In this document: piece by piece, positions 37,902 through 46,639 of the stretch
Numbering within the stretch: the first letter of the stretch is position 1
How the letters are laid out: the number at the start of each line of letters is the position of its first letter
Origin: Streptomyces sp. WZ-12
Lineage (GTDB): Bacteria > Actinomycetota > Actinomycetes > Streptomycetales > Streptomycetaceae
Length of the DNA: 64,000 nucleotides
Reading direction: 5' to 3'
Assembly (NCBI RefSeq): GCF_028898845.1
Contig: NZ_CP118574.1
Span: 3,100,001-3,164,000 of the forward strand
Position numbers and translations under genes: made by a program
The notes under the pieces: generated by a model
Told to the model about the DNA's origin: nothing
Databases searched by the model: none
Seen by the model: the letters and a program-made list of their open reading frames with translations, nothing else

Positions 37902-39797
37902 ATGGCCACGACCATGCGTTCGACGTCCAGCGACGGGCGGACCGGAGCGGTACGGCGCTCCGCGGTGCGCTCGCTCCTACGCCTGTGGCCGTTCGTCCGG
38001 CCGGTGCGGGCGCGGCTGTTCACCGCCGCGGGCGTGGCGGTGGTGGCGTCGTGCATCTCGGTGGTCATCCCGCTGGTGCTCAAGTGGCTGGTGGACGGCC
38101 CGGTGACGCGCGGGGACACCGGCGGGGTGTGGCGCGGCGGCGGGTATCTGCTGCTGCTCGGGCTCGCCGAGGCGGCGCTGTTCGGGCTGCGGCGGTGGCT
38201 GGTGGCGCGCCCCACGGCCGCGGTGGAGGCGTCCATGCGGGACGCGCTCTACCGCCATGTGCAGCGGCTGCCGGTGGCCTTCCACGACCGCTGGGCCTCC
38301 GGGCAGTTGCTCTCCCGGGCCACCACCGATCTCCAACTGCTGCGCCTTTTCCTGGTGTTCCCGATGACGTTCCTGTTGGTGAACGGCGCGACCATCGTGG
38401 TCGGCGGGGTGCTCCTGCTGGCTCAGCGGTGGACGCTGGGACTGGTGCTGATGGTGCCGGTGGTGCCGCTGATGGTGTTCTGCTCGGTCTTCCAGGCGAG
38501 GTACGGGCGGGCCGCCCGGCTGGCGCAGGACCAGGTCGGCGATCTGACCACGGTCGTCGAGGAGTCGGTGCTCGGCATCCGGATCATCAAGGGGTTCGGG
38601 CGGCACCGCAGCCAGGCCCGCGCGTTCCGGGAGCTGGCCGGCGCGGTCCGCACCACCGAACTGGCCAAGGCCCGGCTGCTGTCGGTGCTCTGGGGCGTGG
38701 GCACCCTCCTGCCGGAGCTGGCGCTGGCCGCCGCGCTGGTGCTGGGCACGGTCCAGGTGGCCGACGGGCAGGTGTCCGCCGGCACCCTCGTCGCCTTCCT
38801 GTCGACGGCGCTGGCGCTGCGCTGGCCGGTGGACTCGATCGGCTTCCTGCTGGCGATGAGCAGCGCCGCGGCGACCGCCGCCGACCGGTACTTCGAGGTG
38901 CTGGACGAGCCGCCGCTCCAGGAGGACGGCCCGCCCCCGCGCCGGCCGGGCGCGCGCCCCGAACGGGCCGGCGGCGGGCTGGTCTTCGAGGGGGTGGAGT
39001 TCCGCTACCCGGATGCTCCCCCCGGGGCCCCGCCGACCCTGCGCGGCGTCGATCTGCACGTCCGCCCCGGGGAGACGATGGCGCTGGTCGGGGCGACGGG
39101 CAGCGGCAAGACCACGCTCACGGCGCTGGTGCCGCGGCTCTACGACCCCACCGCGGGCCGGATCACCCTGGACGGCCGGGATCTGGCCACGCTCACCCGC
39201 GAACAGGCCCGGGCGCTGGTCGCGGTGGCCTTCGAGGAGCCCACCCTGTTCTCCACGACGGTGGCGGAGAACGTCCTGATGGGCACCGCGGACGACCTCG
39301 CGGACGGCGCCGTGGGCGGCACCGCGCGCGGCACGGCGGCGGACCGCTCGGCGGATCTGCGGCGGGCACTACGGGTCGCGCAGGCCGAGGAGTTCGTCGC
39401 GGCCCTCCCCCGGGAGGCGCACACCGAGGTCGGCGAGCAGGGGATGAGCCTGTCGGGCGGGCAGCGCCAACGGCTGGCGCTGGCCCGCGCGGTGGTCGGC
39501 CGGCCGCGGTTCCTGATCCTCGACGACCCGCTCTCCGCGCTGGACGTGCACACCGAGGCGCGGGTGGAGGCGGCGCTGCGCGAGGTGCTGGCCACCACGA
39601 CGGCCCTGGTGGTCGCCCACCGGCCGTCCACGGTGCTGCTGGCCGACCGGGTGGCGCTGCTGTCCGGCGGCCGCATAGCCGCCGTCGGCACCCACCGCCA
39701 ACTCCTGCGGGAGAGCCCGGAGTACGCGGCACTGATGTCGGGCGGCCCGGAGCGCGGCGGAAGCCCGGGGCAGCACGAGGGGGAGGGCGCGCGATGA
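37902..39797 (+). CDS. ABC transporter, fused permease/ATP-binding protein (exporter half 1)
   Basis: A 631-residue type-IV exporter half-transporter: six membrane segments (residues about 25-320, with RATTDLQLLRLFLVFPMTFLLVN typical) and a nucleotide-binding domain with Walker A GATGSGKTT, signature LSGGQRQRLALARA, Walker B FLILDDPLSALD and H-loop VAHR. Start ATG 37902 is used because the promoter above implies leaderless translation; GTG 37899 is directly before it. The final four bases overlap the start of the second half-transporter (ATGA). Substrate unknown; the heterodimeric pair resembles multidrug/lipid exporters. Confidence 0.93.
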   Translation: MATTMRSTSSDGRTGAVRRSAVRSLLRLWPFVRPVRARLFTAAGVAVVASCISVVIPLVLKWLVDGPVTRGDTGGVWRGGGYLLLLGLAEAALFGLRRWLVARPTAAVEASMRDALYRHVQRLPVAFHDRWASGQLLSRATTDLQLLRLFLVFPMTFLLVNGATIVVGGVLLLAQRWTLGLVLMVPVVPLMVFCSVFQARYGRAARLAQDQVGDLTTVVEESVLGIRIIKGFGRHRSQARAFRELAGAVRTTELAKARLLSVLWGVGTLLPELALAAALVLGTVQVADGQVSAGTLVAFLSTALALRWPVDSIGFLLAMSSAAATAADRYFEVLDEPPLQEDGPPPRRPGARPERAGGGLVFEGVEFRYPDAPPGAPPTLRGVDLHVRPGETMALVGATGSGKTTLTALVPRLYDPTAGRITLDGRDLATLTREQARALVAVAFEEPTLFSTTVAENVLMGTADDLADGAVGGTARGTAADRSADLRRALRVAQAEEFVAALPREAHTEVGEQGMSLSGGQRQRLALARAVVGRPRFLILDDPLSALDVHTEARVEAALREVLATTTALVVAHRPSTVLLADRVALLSGGRIAAVGTHRQLLRESPEYAALMSGGPERGGSPGQHEGEGAR

Positions 39798-41701
39798 CGA
39801 CGACTCAAACCGGGCGGCCGGCCGACGGCCCGGGGAGCCGACTTCCGGGGCGGCGGTCCGCCCCGGGCGACACGGCGCCCGGCGCCCCACCCGACGCACC
39901 GGGCGACGCCCCGGACGCCGTGGCGGCGGATCTGCTGCCCACCCCCAAGGGCGCCTCGCGCGCCCTGTTGGGCTCCCTGCTCGCCCCGCACCGCGGCCGG
40001 GTGGCGGCGGCCACTCTCGCGCTGCTGCTCCAACAGGCCGCGGCGCAGGCCAGCCCGCTGCTGGTCGCCTATGCGCTGGACCGCGTGGTGCCGGCCCTAC
40101 GGGCGGGCGACCGCGGCCCGTTGCTGGTGCTGGCCGTGGTGGCGGGCCTGAGCGCCGTGGCGTCCGGCGGCCTCCAGTGGGTCTTCGTCCGGCTCTCCAC
40201 CCGGGCCGGCCAGGACGTGCTGCTGGACCTGCGGGGCCGGATCTTCCGGCACGCCCAGGCGCTCGGTCTGGACTTCCACGAGCGCTACACCTCCGGCCGG
40301 CTCATCTCCCGCTCCACCACGGACATCGAGGCGCTCCGCGAGCTGTTGGAGGAGGGCCTCCAGGAGCTGGTCACGGTCGTCCTCTCGACCGTCTACATCA
40401 CGGTGACCCTGCTCTGGCTGGACGTCGGCCTGGGCGCCGCGGCGCTGCTCTCGGCGGTGCCGCTGGCGCTGCTGGTCAGCTCGTTCCGGAACCGCTCCGA
40501 GCGGGCCTACCGCGCCAAGTCCACCGCCATCGCGGCGGTCATCGTGCGGATCACGGAGACCCTGGGCGGCATCCGCCCGGTGCAGGCGTTCCGCCGCGAG
40601 CGGGCCAACGACGCGGCCTTCGACGGGCTCAACTCCCGCCACCGGCAGGTCAACGGCGACGCGATCCTGGAGATGGCCCGCTTCGTCATCGGCTCCCGCG
40701 CGGTGGCCAACACCGCGGTGGCCGCGATCGTGCTGTGGGGCGCCTACCGCGTCGCCGACGGCTCGCTCGCCCTCGGCGTGCTGGCCGCCGCGACGCTCTA
40801 CCTCCGCCGGCTCTACGACCCCATCGACCGGCTGGGCGTGTTCCTGAACGCCTACGAGTCCGCGGCCGCCTCCCTGGAGAAGATCGCCGGGCTGCTGGCC
40901 CAGCGGCCGACGGTGGCCGAGCCGGCGGCCCCGCGCGCGCTGCCGCCGGCCGCCCCCGACCGGCCCGGCCGCGAAGTGGCCTTCCGCGGCGTCCGGTTCG
41001 GGTACCGCACCGGCGGCGAGGTGCTGCCGCCCTTCGACCTCACGCTGGCCGCCGGCACCACCGTCGCGGTGGTCGGCGCCACCGGGGCCGGCAAGTCCAC
41101 CCTGGCCCGGCTGCTCGCCCGGTTCCACGACCCCACCGACGGCCGGGTGGTGCTGGACGGCGTCGATCTGCGCGAGCTGTCCGGGGCCGAACTGCGCCGC
41201 GCGGTGGTGATGGTGACCCAGGAGGCGTTCCTGTTCTCCGGCACGGTCGCCGACAACATCGCGCTGGGCCACCCGGACGCCGACCGCGCGCAGATCGAGC
41301 GGGCCGCCCGGGCGATCGGCGCCCATGACTTCATCACCGCCCTCCCGGACGGCTACGACACCGACGTCCGCAAGCGCGGCGGCCGACTCTCCGCCGGCCA
41401 ACGGCAGTTGGTCAGTTTCGCCCGGGCGCTGCTGGCCGACCCGGCGGTGCTGCTCCTGGACGAGGCGACCAGTTCGCTGGACATACCGGGCGAGCGGGCG
41501 GTGCAGCGGGCGATGGGCGCGGTGCTGCGCGGCCGCACGGCCCTGGTGATCGCGCACCGGCTCTCCACGGTGGAGACCGCCGACCGGGTGCTGGTGATGG
41601 CCGACGGCCGCATCGTCGAGGACGGCGCCCCGGCCGCGCTGATCGCCGGCAACGGCCGGTACGCCGCGCTGCACCGGGCATGGCGGGACAGCGTGGCCTA
41701 G
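39794..41701 (+). CDS. ABC transporter, fused permease/ATP-binding protein (exporter half 2)
   Basis: A 635-residue half-transporter. It has a long N-terminal disordered stretch (residues about 1-50, Pro/Ala/Asp rich), six membrane segments, and a nucleotide-binding domain with Walker A GATGAGKST, Walker B VLLLDEATSSLD and H-loop IAHR. Its signature is LSAGQRQLVSFARA, with Ala replacing the usual second Gly of LSGGQ, as often seen in one subunit of asymmetric heterodimeric exporters. It overlaps the partner by four bases, so the two are co-translated. Confidence 0.93.
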   Translation: MTTTQTGRPADGPGSRLPGRRSAPGDTAPGAPPDAPGDAPDAVAADLLPTPKGASRALLGSLLAPHRGRVAAATLALLLQQAAAQASPLLVAYALDRVVPALRAGDRGPLLVLAVVAGLSAVASGGLQWVFVRLSTRAGQDVLLDLRGRIFRHAQALGLDFHERYTSGRLISRSTTDIEALRELLEEGLQELVTVVLSTVYITVTLLWLDVGLGAAALLSAVPLALLVSSFRNRSERAYRAKSTAIAAVIVRITETLGGIRPVQAFRRERANDAAFDGLNSRHRQVNGDAILEMARFVIGSRAVANTAVAAIVLWGAYRVADGSLALGVLAAATLYLRRLYDPIDRLGVFLNAYESAAASLEKIAGLLAQRPTVAEPAAPRALPPAAPDRPGREVAFRGVRFGYRTGGEVLPPFDLTLAAGTTVAVVGATGAGKSTLARLLARFHDPTDGRVVLDGVDLRELSGAELRRAVVMVTQEAFLFSGTVADNIALGHPDADRAQIERAARAIGAHDFITALPDGYDTDVRKRGGRLSAGQRQLVSFARALLADPAVLLLDEATSSLDIPGERAVQRAMGAVLRGRTALVIAHRLSTVETADRVLVMADGRIVEDGAPAALIAGNGRYAALHRAWRDSVA

Positions 41702-42050
41702 GGCGCTTCTGACGGATCTCCGGCACCGGTCAACTCCCGCCGCGCCACACGGCGTTGACCACCCCCTACCCACCCGGGCGTCCGGTTTACGGACACAGAT
41801 TTCGCCCAACGGACGTTTTCCGGCCATTTAGTTGAACGGTGCCTGACAATCACGCATCGACGGTGGCACTCTTCCCGGCAGTCGCTCCCCGGACCCCCAC
41901 GGCACCGCCCCGGGCGGCCGCGACCCCGGTTCACACCGCTTCCCCCCACACGCTCCACCGTTCTGCCTCGCTCTGCCCGGACGGCCCCTCCGCCGCCCGG
42001 TCCCCCCTTGGCCGCCCGGCTCGTCTCGCGGCCCCGCAGAAGGAGTCAGT
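41702..42050. other. 349-bp intergenic region with a hairpin and the M4 protease 1 promoter
   Basis: No gene. A hairpin GGTCAAC...GTTGACC (41728-41760, with inner CGCCG/CGGCG pairing) can end the ABC exporter transcript. The M4 leader follows; CTGACA (41843-41848) and TCTTCCCG (41870-41877) are shared with the leader of the second M4 gene. Confidence 0.6.
41843..41877 (+). promoter_or_regulatory. Candidate promoter/leader element shared by both M4 protease genes (copy 1)
   Basis: CTGACA (41843-41848, five of six to a TTGACA -35 box) is followed by TGGCACTCTTCCCG (41864-41877). The same elements occur in front of the second M4 gene at 44285-44318 with a similar GGACG-TTT-CGG block before. CACTCT is a possible -10 at an 18-bp spacer. 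Confidence 0.45.
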
Positions 42051-44084
42051 GTGAGAAGCACCCCCCATAGACCCCGCCCGCAGCGGCGCGCCGTGGCGAC
42101 CGGCGCGCTGGTTGCGGTCACCGCCCTCCTGGCCGTCGGCGTCCAGGCGGGCACCGGTGCGGCGGCCGCGCCGCACCGGAACACCCCCGCCCCGCACGCG
42201 GCCCCCGCCGCCGGCGCGCTGCCCGCCAAGCTCTCCCCGTCGCAACGGGCCGAGCTGCTCCGCACGGCGCACGCCACCACCGACGCCACCGCCCGGCGGC
42301 TCCAACTCGGCGCGCAGGAGAAGCTGGCCGTCAAGGACGTCGAGCAGGACGCCGACGGCACCGTGCACACCCGCTACGAACGCACCTACCAGGGGCTGCC
42401 GGTGCTCGGCGGCGACCTCGTCGTGCACACCGCCAAGGGCGGCGCCGTCAAGGGCGTCACCAAGGCCACCCGGGGCGCCCTCAAGGTCGCCTCCGTCACC
42501 CCGAAGGTCGCGCCGGCCGCGGCCGAGGCCAAGGCCGTCTCCGCTTCCCGGACGCTCGGCGCGAAGAAGGCCGACGCCCAGACCCCGCGCAAGGTGATCT
42601 GGGCCGCCGACGGCACCCCGGTGCTGGCGTACGAGACCGTGGTCGGCGGGACCCAGGACGACGGCACGCCCAACCAGTTGCACGTCATCACCGACGCCAC
42701 CACGGGCAAGAAGCTCTTCCAGTACCAGGGCATCGAGAACGGCATCGGCAAGAGCGAGTACAGCGGTCAGGTCACCCTCGGGAGCTCCGGCTCGGCGCCG
42801 AGCTTCACGCTGACCGACACCGCCCGCGGCAACCACAGGACCTACAACCTCAACCACGGCTCGTCGGGCACCGGTTCGCTGTTCACCAACGCGACCGACA
42901 CCTGGGGCGACGGCACCCCGAGCAACCCCGAGACCGCGGCCGTCGACGCCGCCTACGGTGCCCAGGAGACCTGGGACTACTACAAGAACGTGCACGGCCG
43001 CACCGGCATCCGCGGCGACGGCGTCGGCGCCTACTCCCGCGTGCACTACGGCAACAGCTACGTCAACGCGTTCTGGGACGACAGCTGCTTCTGCATGACC
43101 TACGGCGACGGCCAGGGCAACAACAAGCCGCTGACCGCGCTGGACGTGGCCGGCCACGAGATGTCGCACGGCGTCACCGCCGCCACCGCCGGCCTGGAGT
43201 ACAGCGGCGAGTCCGGCGGCCTCAACGAGGCCACCTCGGACATCTTCGGCACCGCGGTGGAGTTCTACGCCAACAACCCCGCCGATCCCGGTGATTACCT
43301 CATCGGTGAGAAGATCGACATCAACGGCGACGGCACCCCGCTGCGCTACATGGACAAGCCCTCCAAGGACGGCGCCTCGGCCGACTACTGGTCGAGCGAC
43401 GTCGGCAACCTCGACGTGCACTACTCCTCCGGCGTCGCCAACCACTTCTTCTACCTGCTGTCCGAGGGCAGCGGCCCCAAGGACATCGGCGGCGTCCACT
43501 ACGACAGCCCGACCTACGACAACCAGCCGGTGCCGGGCATCGGCCGGGCCAACGCCGAGAAGATCTGGTTCAAGGCGCTCACCCAGTACATGAACGCCAA
43601 CACCGACTACGCCGGCGCCCGCACCGCCACCCTCCAGGCCGCCGCCGACCTCTTCGGCCAGGGCAGCGCCACGTACAACACGGTCGCCGACACCTGGGCG
43701 GCCGTGAACGTCGGCTCCCGCACCACCCCGGGCGGCGGCGACAGCGTCTTCGAGAGCACCGCCAAGGTGGCCATCCCGGACCGCGGTGCGGCGATCACCT
43801 CGCCGATCGCGGTCAGCCGCGGCGGCCAGGCCCCCGGCGCGCTGAAGGTGACCGTGGACATCAGCCACGCCTTCCGCGGCGACCTGGTCATCGACCTGCT
43901 GGCCCCGGACGGCACCGCGTACCGGCTGAAGAACGCGAGCGCCTGGGACTCGGCGGCCGACGTCAAGACCACGTACACCGTCAACGCCTCGGCCAAGGCC
44001 GCGAGCGGCACCTGGAAGTTGCGCGTACAGGACGTCTACGCGGGCGACGCCGGCACCCTCAACGGCTGGAAACTGACGTTCTGA
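42051..44084 (+). CDS. Secreted M4-family zinc metalloprotease with C-terminal P domain
   Basis: A 677-residue preproprotein. A signal peptide (residues 1-40), an FTP/PepSY-type propeptide (with LQLGAQEKLAVKDVEQDADGT near residues 83-103), then the M4 catalytic domain: NAFWDDSCFCMTYGDG, HEMSHGVT (HExxH near residue 368) and GLNEATSDIFG (third zinc ligand Glu), with a further His in VHYSSGVANHFFYLL. A P domain (proprotein convertase-type beta sandwich) ends the protein (residues about 560-677). The GTG at 42051 follows GAAGGAG. It secretes and activates by cleavage of the propeptide. A shorter paralogue follows. Confidence 0.95.
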   Translation: MRSTPHRPRPQRRAVATGALVAVTALLAVGVQAGTGAAAAPHRNTPAPHAAPAAGALPAKLSPSQRAELLRTAHATTDATARRLQLGAQEKLAVKDVEQDADGTVHTRYERTYQGLPVLGGDLVVHTAKGGAVKGVTKATRGALKVASVTPKVAPAAAEAKAVSASRTLGAKKADAQTPRKVIWAADGTPVLAYETVVGGTQDDGTPNQLHVITDATTGKKLFQYQGIENGIGKSEYSGQVTLGSSGSAPSFTLTDTARGNHRTYNLNHGSSGTGSLFTNATDTWGDGTPSNPETAAVDAAYGAQETWDYYKNVHGRTGIRGDGVGAYSRVHYGNSYVNAFWDDSCFCMTYGDGQGNNKPLTALDVAGHEMSHGVTAATAGLEYSGESGGLNEATSDIFGTAVEFYANNPADPGDYLIGEKIDINGDGTPLRYMDKPSKDGASADYWSSDVGNLDVHYSSGVANHFFYLLSEGSGPKDIGGVHYDSPTYDNQPVPGIGRANAEKIWFKALTQYMNANTDYAGARTATLQAAADLFGQGSATYNTVADTWAAVNVGSRTTPGGGDSVFESTAKVAIPDRGAAITSPIAVSRGGQAPGALKVTVDISHAFRGDLVIDLLAPDGTAYRLKNASAWDSAADVKTTYTVNASAKAASGTWKLRVQDVYAGDAGTLNGWKLTF

Positions 44085-44184
44085 CAGCGGTCGGTCACCT
44101 TCCGGTCACCGTGATGTGACAGGGCGGGTCAGCACCGGACGCATCCACCCGATCACGACAACTGATCGACCGCACGGCCACGTT

Positions 44185-44218
44185 GGGCGCCGCTCCCGGA
44201 CCTCCGGGGGCGGCGCCC
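44185..44218 (+). terminator. Hairpin downstream of M4 protease 1
   Basis: Arms GGGCGCCGC and GCGGCGCCC, continued inside by CCCGG/CCGGG, around a four-base loop; about 100 bp after the M4 stop and before the promoter of the second M4 gene. Confidence 0.65.
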
Positions 44219-44284
44219 CACTCCGTTATCCGGACAACGCGCGCCCCTGGACGGACGATTTTCGGTCAACCTCTTAACAGACTC

Positions 44285-44318
44285 CTGACATGCACCCGCT
44301 CAACTGGCAGTCTTCCCG
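44285..44318 (+). promoter_or_regulatory. Candidate promoter/leader element shared by both M4 protease genes (copy 2)
   Basis: CTGACA (44285-44290) and TGGCAGTCTTCCCG (44305-44318) match copy 1 at nearly the same spacing. CAGTCT at a 17-bp spacer is a reasonable -10. Similarity extends upstream through a GGACG-TTTTCGG-like stretch, so the duplication probably included the promoter. Confidence 0.45.
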
Positions 44319-44379
44319 ACGCATGTCACACCCGCATCGCTTTGCACCCCCACCACTTGGCAAAGTTGAAGGAGCACGC

Positions 44380-46011
44380 GTGACCCCCCACATATCCCGC
44401 AAGACCCGGGTGACCGGTGCCGCGGCCGCCGCGGCGGCCCTGCTCGTCGCCGGCATCACCGCGGCCGGCACCGCCGGCGCCGCGCCCGCCCCGGCCGCGC
44501 CGAACGGCGCCCCGCTCGCGCTCAGCACCTCGCACCACACCGAGCTGATGCACACGGCGAGCGCCGCCGCCGCGCAGACCGCCGCGGCGCTGAACCTGGG
44601 GTCCCAGGAGAAGCTGGTCGTCAAGGACGTCATGAAGGACGCCGACGGCACCGTGCACACCCGCTACGACCGCACCTTCGCCGGCCTGCCGGTGCTCGGC
44701 GGCGACCTGGTCGTGCACACCGCCAAGGGCGGCGCCGTCAAGGGCGTCACCAAGGCCACCGACAAGAAGGTCGCGGTCGCCTCCACCACCCCGAAGATCG
44801 CCCCGAAGGCCGCCGCGCTGGCCGCCCAGTCGGACGCGACGAAGACCATCGGCGCCAAGAAGGCCGACGCCCAGACCCCGCGCAAGGTGGTCTGGGCCGC
44901 CAAGGGCACCCCGGTGCTGGCGTACGAGACCGTGGTCGGCGGCCTCCAGAAGGACGGCACGCCCAACCAGTTGCACGTCATCACCGACGCCAACACGGGC
45001 AAGAAGCTCTTCCAGTACCAGGGCATCGAGACCGGCGTCGGCAACAGCGAGTACGCCGGCAAGGTCGACCTGTCGACCAAGAAGGGCAGCAACGGCTACG
45101 AGCTGACCGACGACAGCCGCGGCGGCCACCAGACGTTCAACCTCAGCGGCAGCGAGAGCGGCGACGGCAAGCTGTTCACCAAGTCGACCGACACCTGGGG
45201 CGACGGCAAGCCGAGCAACCCCGAGACCGCGGCCGTCGACGCCGCCTGGGGCGCCCAGGAGACCTGGGACTACTACAAGGAGGTGCACGGCCGCAGCGGC
45301 ATCAAGGGCGACGGCAAGGGTGCCACCTCCCGCGTGCACTACGGCCAGAACTACGTCAACGCGTTCTGGGACGACAGCTGCTTCTGCATGACCTACGGCG
45401 ACGGCCAGGGCAACAACAAGCCGCTGACCGCCCTTGACGTCGCGGGTCACGAGATGTCGCACGGCGTCACGTCCGCCACCGCCGGCCTGGAGTACAGCGG
45501 CGAGTCCGGCGGCCTCAACGAGGCCACCTCGGACATCTTCGGCGCCTCCGTCGCGTTCCACGCCAAGAACCCGACCGAGCCGGGCAGCTACTTCATCGGC
45601 AAGAAGATCGACATCAACGGCGACGGCAAGCCGCTGCGCTACATGGACAAGCCCTCCAAGGACGGCCAGTCCCTGGACAGTTGGACCCCGGACGCCGGCA
45701 ACGTGGACGTCCACTACTCCTCCGGCATCGCCAACCACTTCTTCTACCTGCTGTCCGAGGGCAGCGGCCCGAAGGACGCCAACGGCGACCACTACGACAG
45801 CCCGACCGCCGACGGCTCGAAGGTCACCGGCATCGGCCGGGACAAGGCCGAGAAGATCTGGTACAAGGCGCTGACCGCGTACATGACCTCGACCACCGAC
45901 TACAAGGCGGCCCGCGAGGCGACCGTCAAGGCGGCCACCGACCTCTACGGCAAGGACAGCGCCGAGGTCAAGGGCGTCGAGTCGGCCTGGAACGGCGTCG
46001 CGGTCAAGTAA
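44380..46011 (+). CDS. Secreted M4-family zinc metalloprotease (no P domain)
   Basis: A 543-residue paralogue of the previous gene: signal peptide (residues about 1-32), propeptide, and catalytic domain with the same NAFWDDSCFCMTYGDG, HEMSHGVT, GLNEATSDIFG and VHYSSGIANHFFYLL blocks. It stops directly after the thermolysin-like domain and lacks the P domain. Many lysines replace Arg/Ala residues of copy 1. GTG 44380 is chosen because AAGGAG (44369-44373) is just upstream; the longer frame to 44290 is unlikely. Confidence 0.94.
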   Translation: MTPHISRKTRVTGAAAAAAALLVAGITAAGTAGAAPAPAAPNGAPLALSTSHHTELMHTASAAAAQTAAALNLGSQEKLVVKDVMKDADGTVHTRYDRTFAGLPVLGGDLVVHTAKGGAVKGVTKATDKKVAVASTTPKIAPKAAALAAQSDATKTIGAKKADAQTPRKVVWAAKGTPVLAYETVVGGLQKDGTPNQLHVITDANTGKKLFQYQGIETGVGNSEYAGKVDLSTKKGSNGYELTDDSRGGHQTFNLSGSESGDGKLFTKSTDTWGDGKPSNPETAAVDAAWGAQETWDYYKEVHGRSGIKGDGKGATSRVHYGQNYVNAFWDDSCFCMTYGDGQGNNKPLTALDVAGHEMSHGVTSATAGLEYSGESGGLNEATSDIFGASVAFHAKNPTEPGSYFIGKKIDINGDGKPLRYMDKPSKDGQSLDSWTPDAGNVDVHYSSGIANHFFYLLSEGSGPKDANGDHYDSPTADGSKVTGIGRDKAEKIWYKALTAYMTSTTDYKAAREATVKAATDLYGKDSAEVKGVESAWNGVAVK

Positions 46012-46033
46012 CGTCACGTCACACCACGGGCAT

Positions 46034-46060
46034 CAACGGGCCGCGCACCGCGGCCCGTTG
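46034..46060 (+). terminator. Hairpin downstream of M4 protease 2
   Basis: Perfect 12-bp arms CAACGGGCCGCG and CGCGGCCCGTTG with a three-base loop, 22 bp after the stop codon and followed by the stronger terminator. Confidence 0.65.
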
Positions 46061-46075
46061 ACCGCAGCGCACCGC

Positions 46076-46121
46076 GCCGGCGTGGCCGGGGGGAACTCCC
46101 CCCGGCCACGCCGGCTTTTTT
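46076..46121 (+). terminator. Strong intrinsic terminator after the M4 pair
   Basis: Perfect 18-bp arms (46076-46093 and 46098-46115) with a four-base loop, followed by TTTTTT (46116-46121). This is a textbook intrinsic terminator and isolates the glg block from the proteases. Confidence 0.95.
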
Positions 46122-46639
46122 CGGCCGCGCCCCGGCGCCCGCAGGCCGGTCGTCGCCGGTCCGTACCGCCGGGTCCGTCGATATGGCCGATTCCAGCCCC
46201 GCAGGCGCTCTTGTACGGACCCCTGTGCGGCGAGAGGCTGCGGTGGTGGCGCCGACGGGCCCCGGCGCGGCGACGGACTTCCGCACACCGCAACTCCGCT
46301 GTGATCACACCGAGTTGAGGAGTCGCATGCCGAACCGTGTCAGCACCGCTCCACCGCCGCCCACCACGGCGGCACCCCGGGCCCCTGGGAGCGCACCACG
46401 TGAGCGGCTACGAATCGGTAGTTCACATTCCCCCGGCTTTCCCGGCCGCCGCCCACGGGAAGGCTCCTGTGGTACGCCGCGCCGCGCCCCCGGACGGCGG
46501 GGCCCGATCCGACCCACCGCGCCGTCCGCCAGCGGAGTGAAAGCGGACAGGAGCGCCGATGCCCGCACCCCGCACCCCCACTACGGAGCCGATACAAAGG
46601 ACAAAACCCCGCAAAGCACCACAATCCCCAGGTGAGCCC

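Larger units (their letters stand above)
46012..46639. other. 628-bp intergenic region upstream of glgE
   Basis: It begins with two stem-loops ending the M4 transcript (listed). Further on, TGTGATCACA (46300-46309) is a perfect 10-bp palindrome of operator type. An open frame 46327-46635 with a good ribosome site but poor coding bias is not counted as a gene. In S. coelicolor, as I recall, a glycogen phosphorylase gene adjoins glgE here; none is present. Confidence 0.6.

Noticed and set aside
37902..41701. ABC exporter as part of an antibiotic cluster
   Set aside because: No biosynthetic enzymes are nearby; its neighbours are glgX and proteases.
46327..46635. A 102-codon open frame with a good ribosome site (GAGGAG) upstream of glgE
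   Set aside because: Its codons lack the strong third-position GC bias (many CGT, CCA, GCA, AGT) and the product is Pro/Arg/Ser-rich noise. A leader peptide cannot be excluded.
46559..46639. N-terminal extension of GlgE from ATG 46559
   Set aside because: The codons (ATA, CAA, AGG, AAA) are unlike the rest of the gene; ATG 46640 gives the usual GlgE length. Noted as an alternative.
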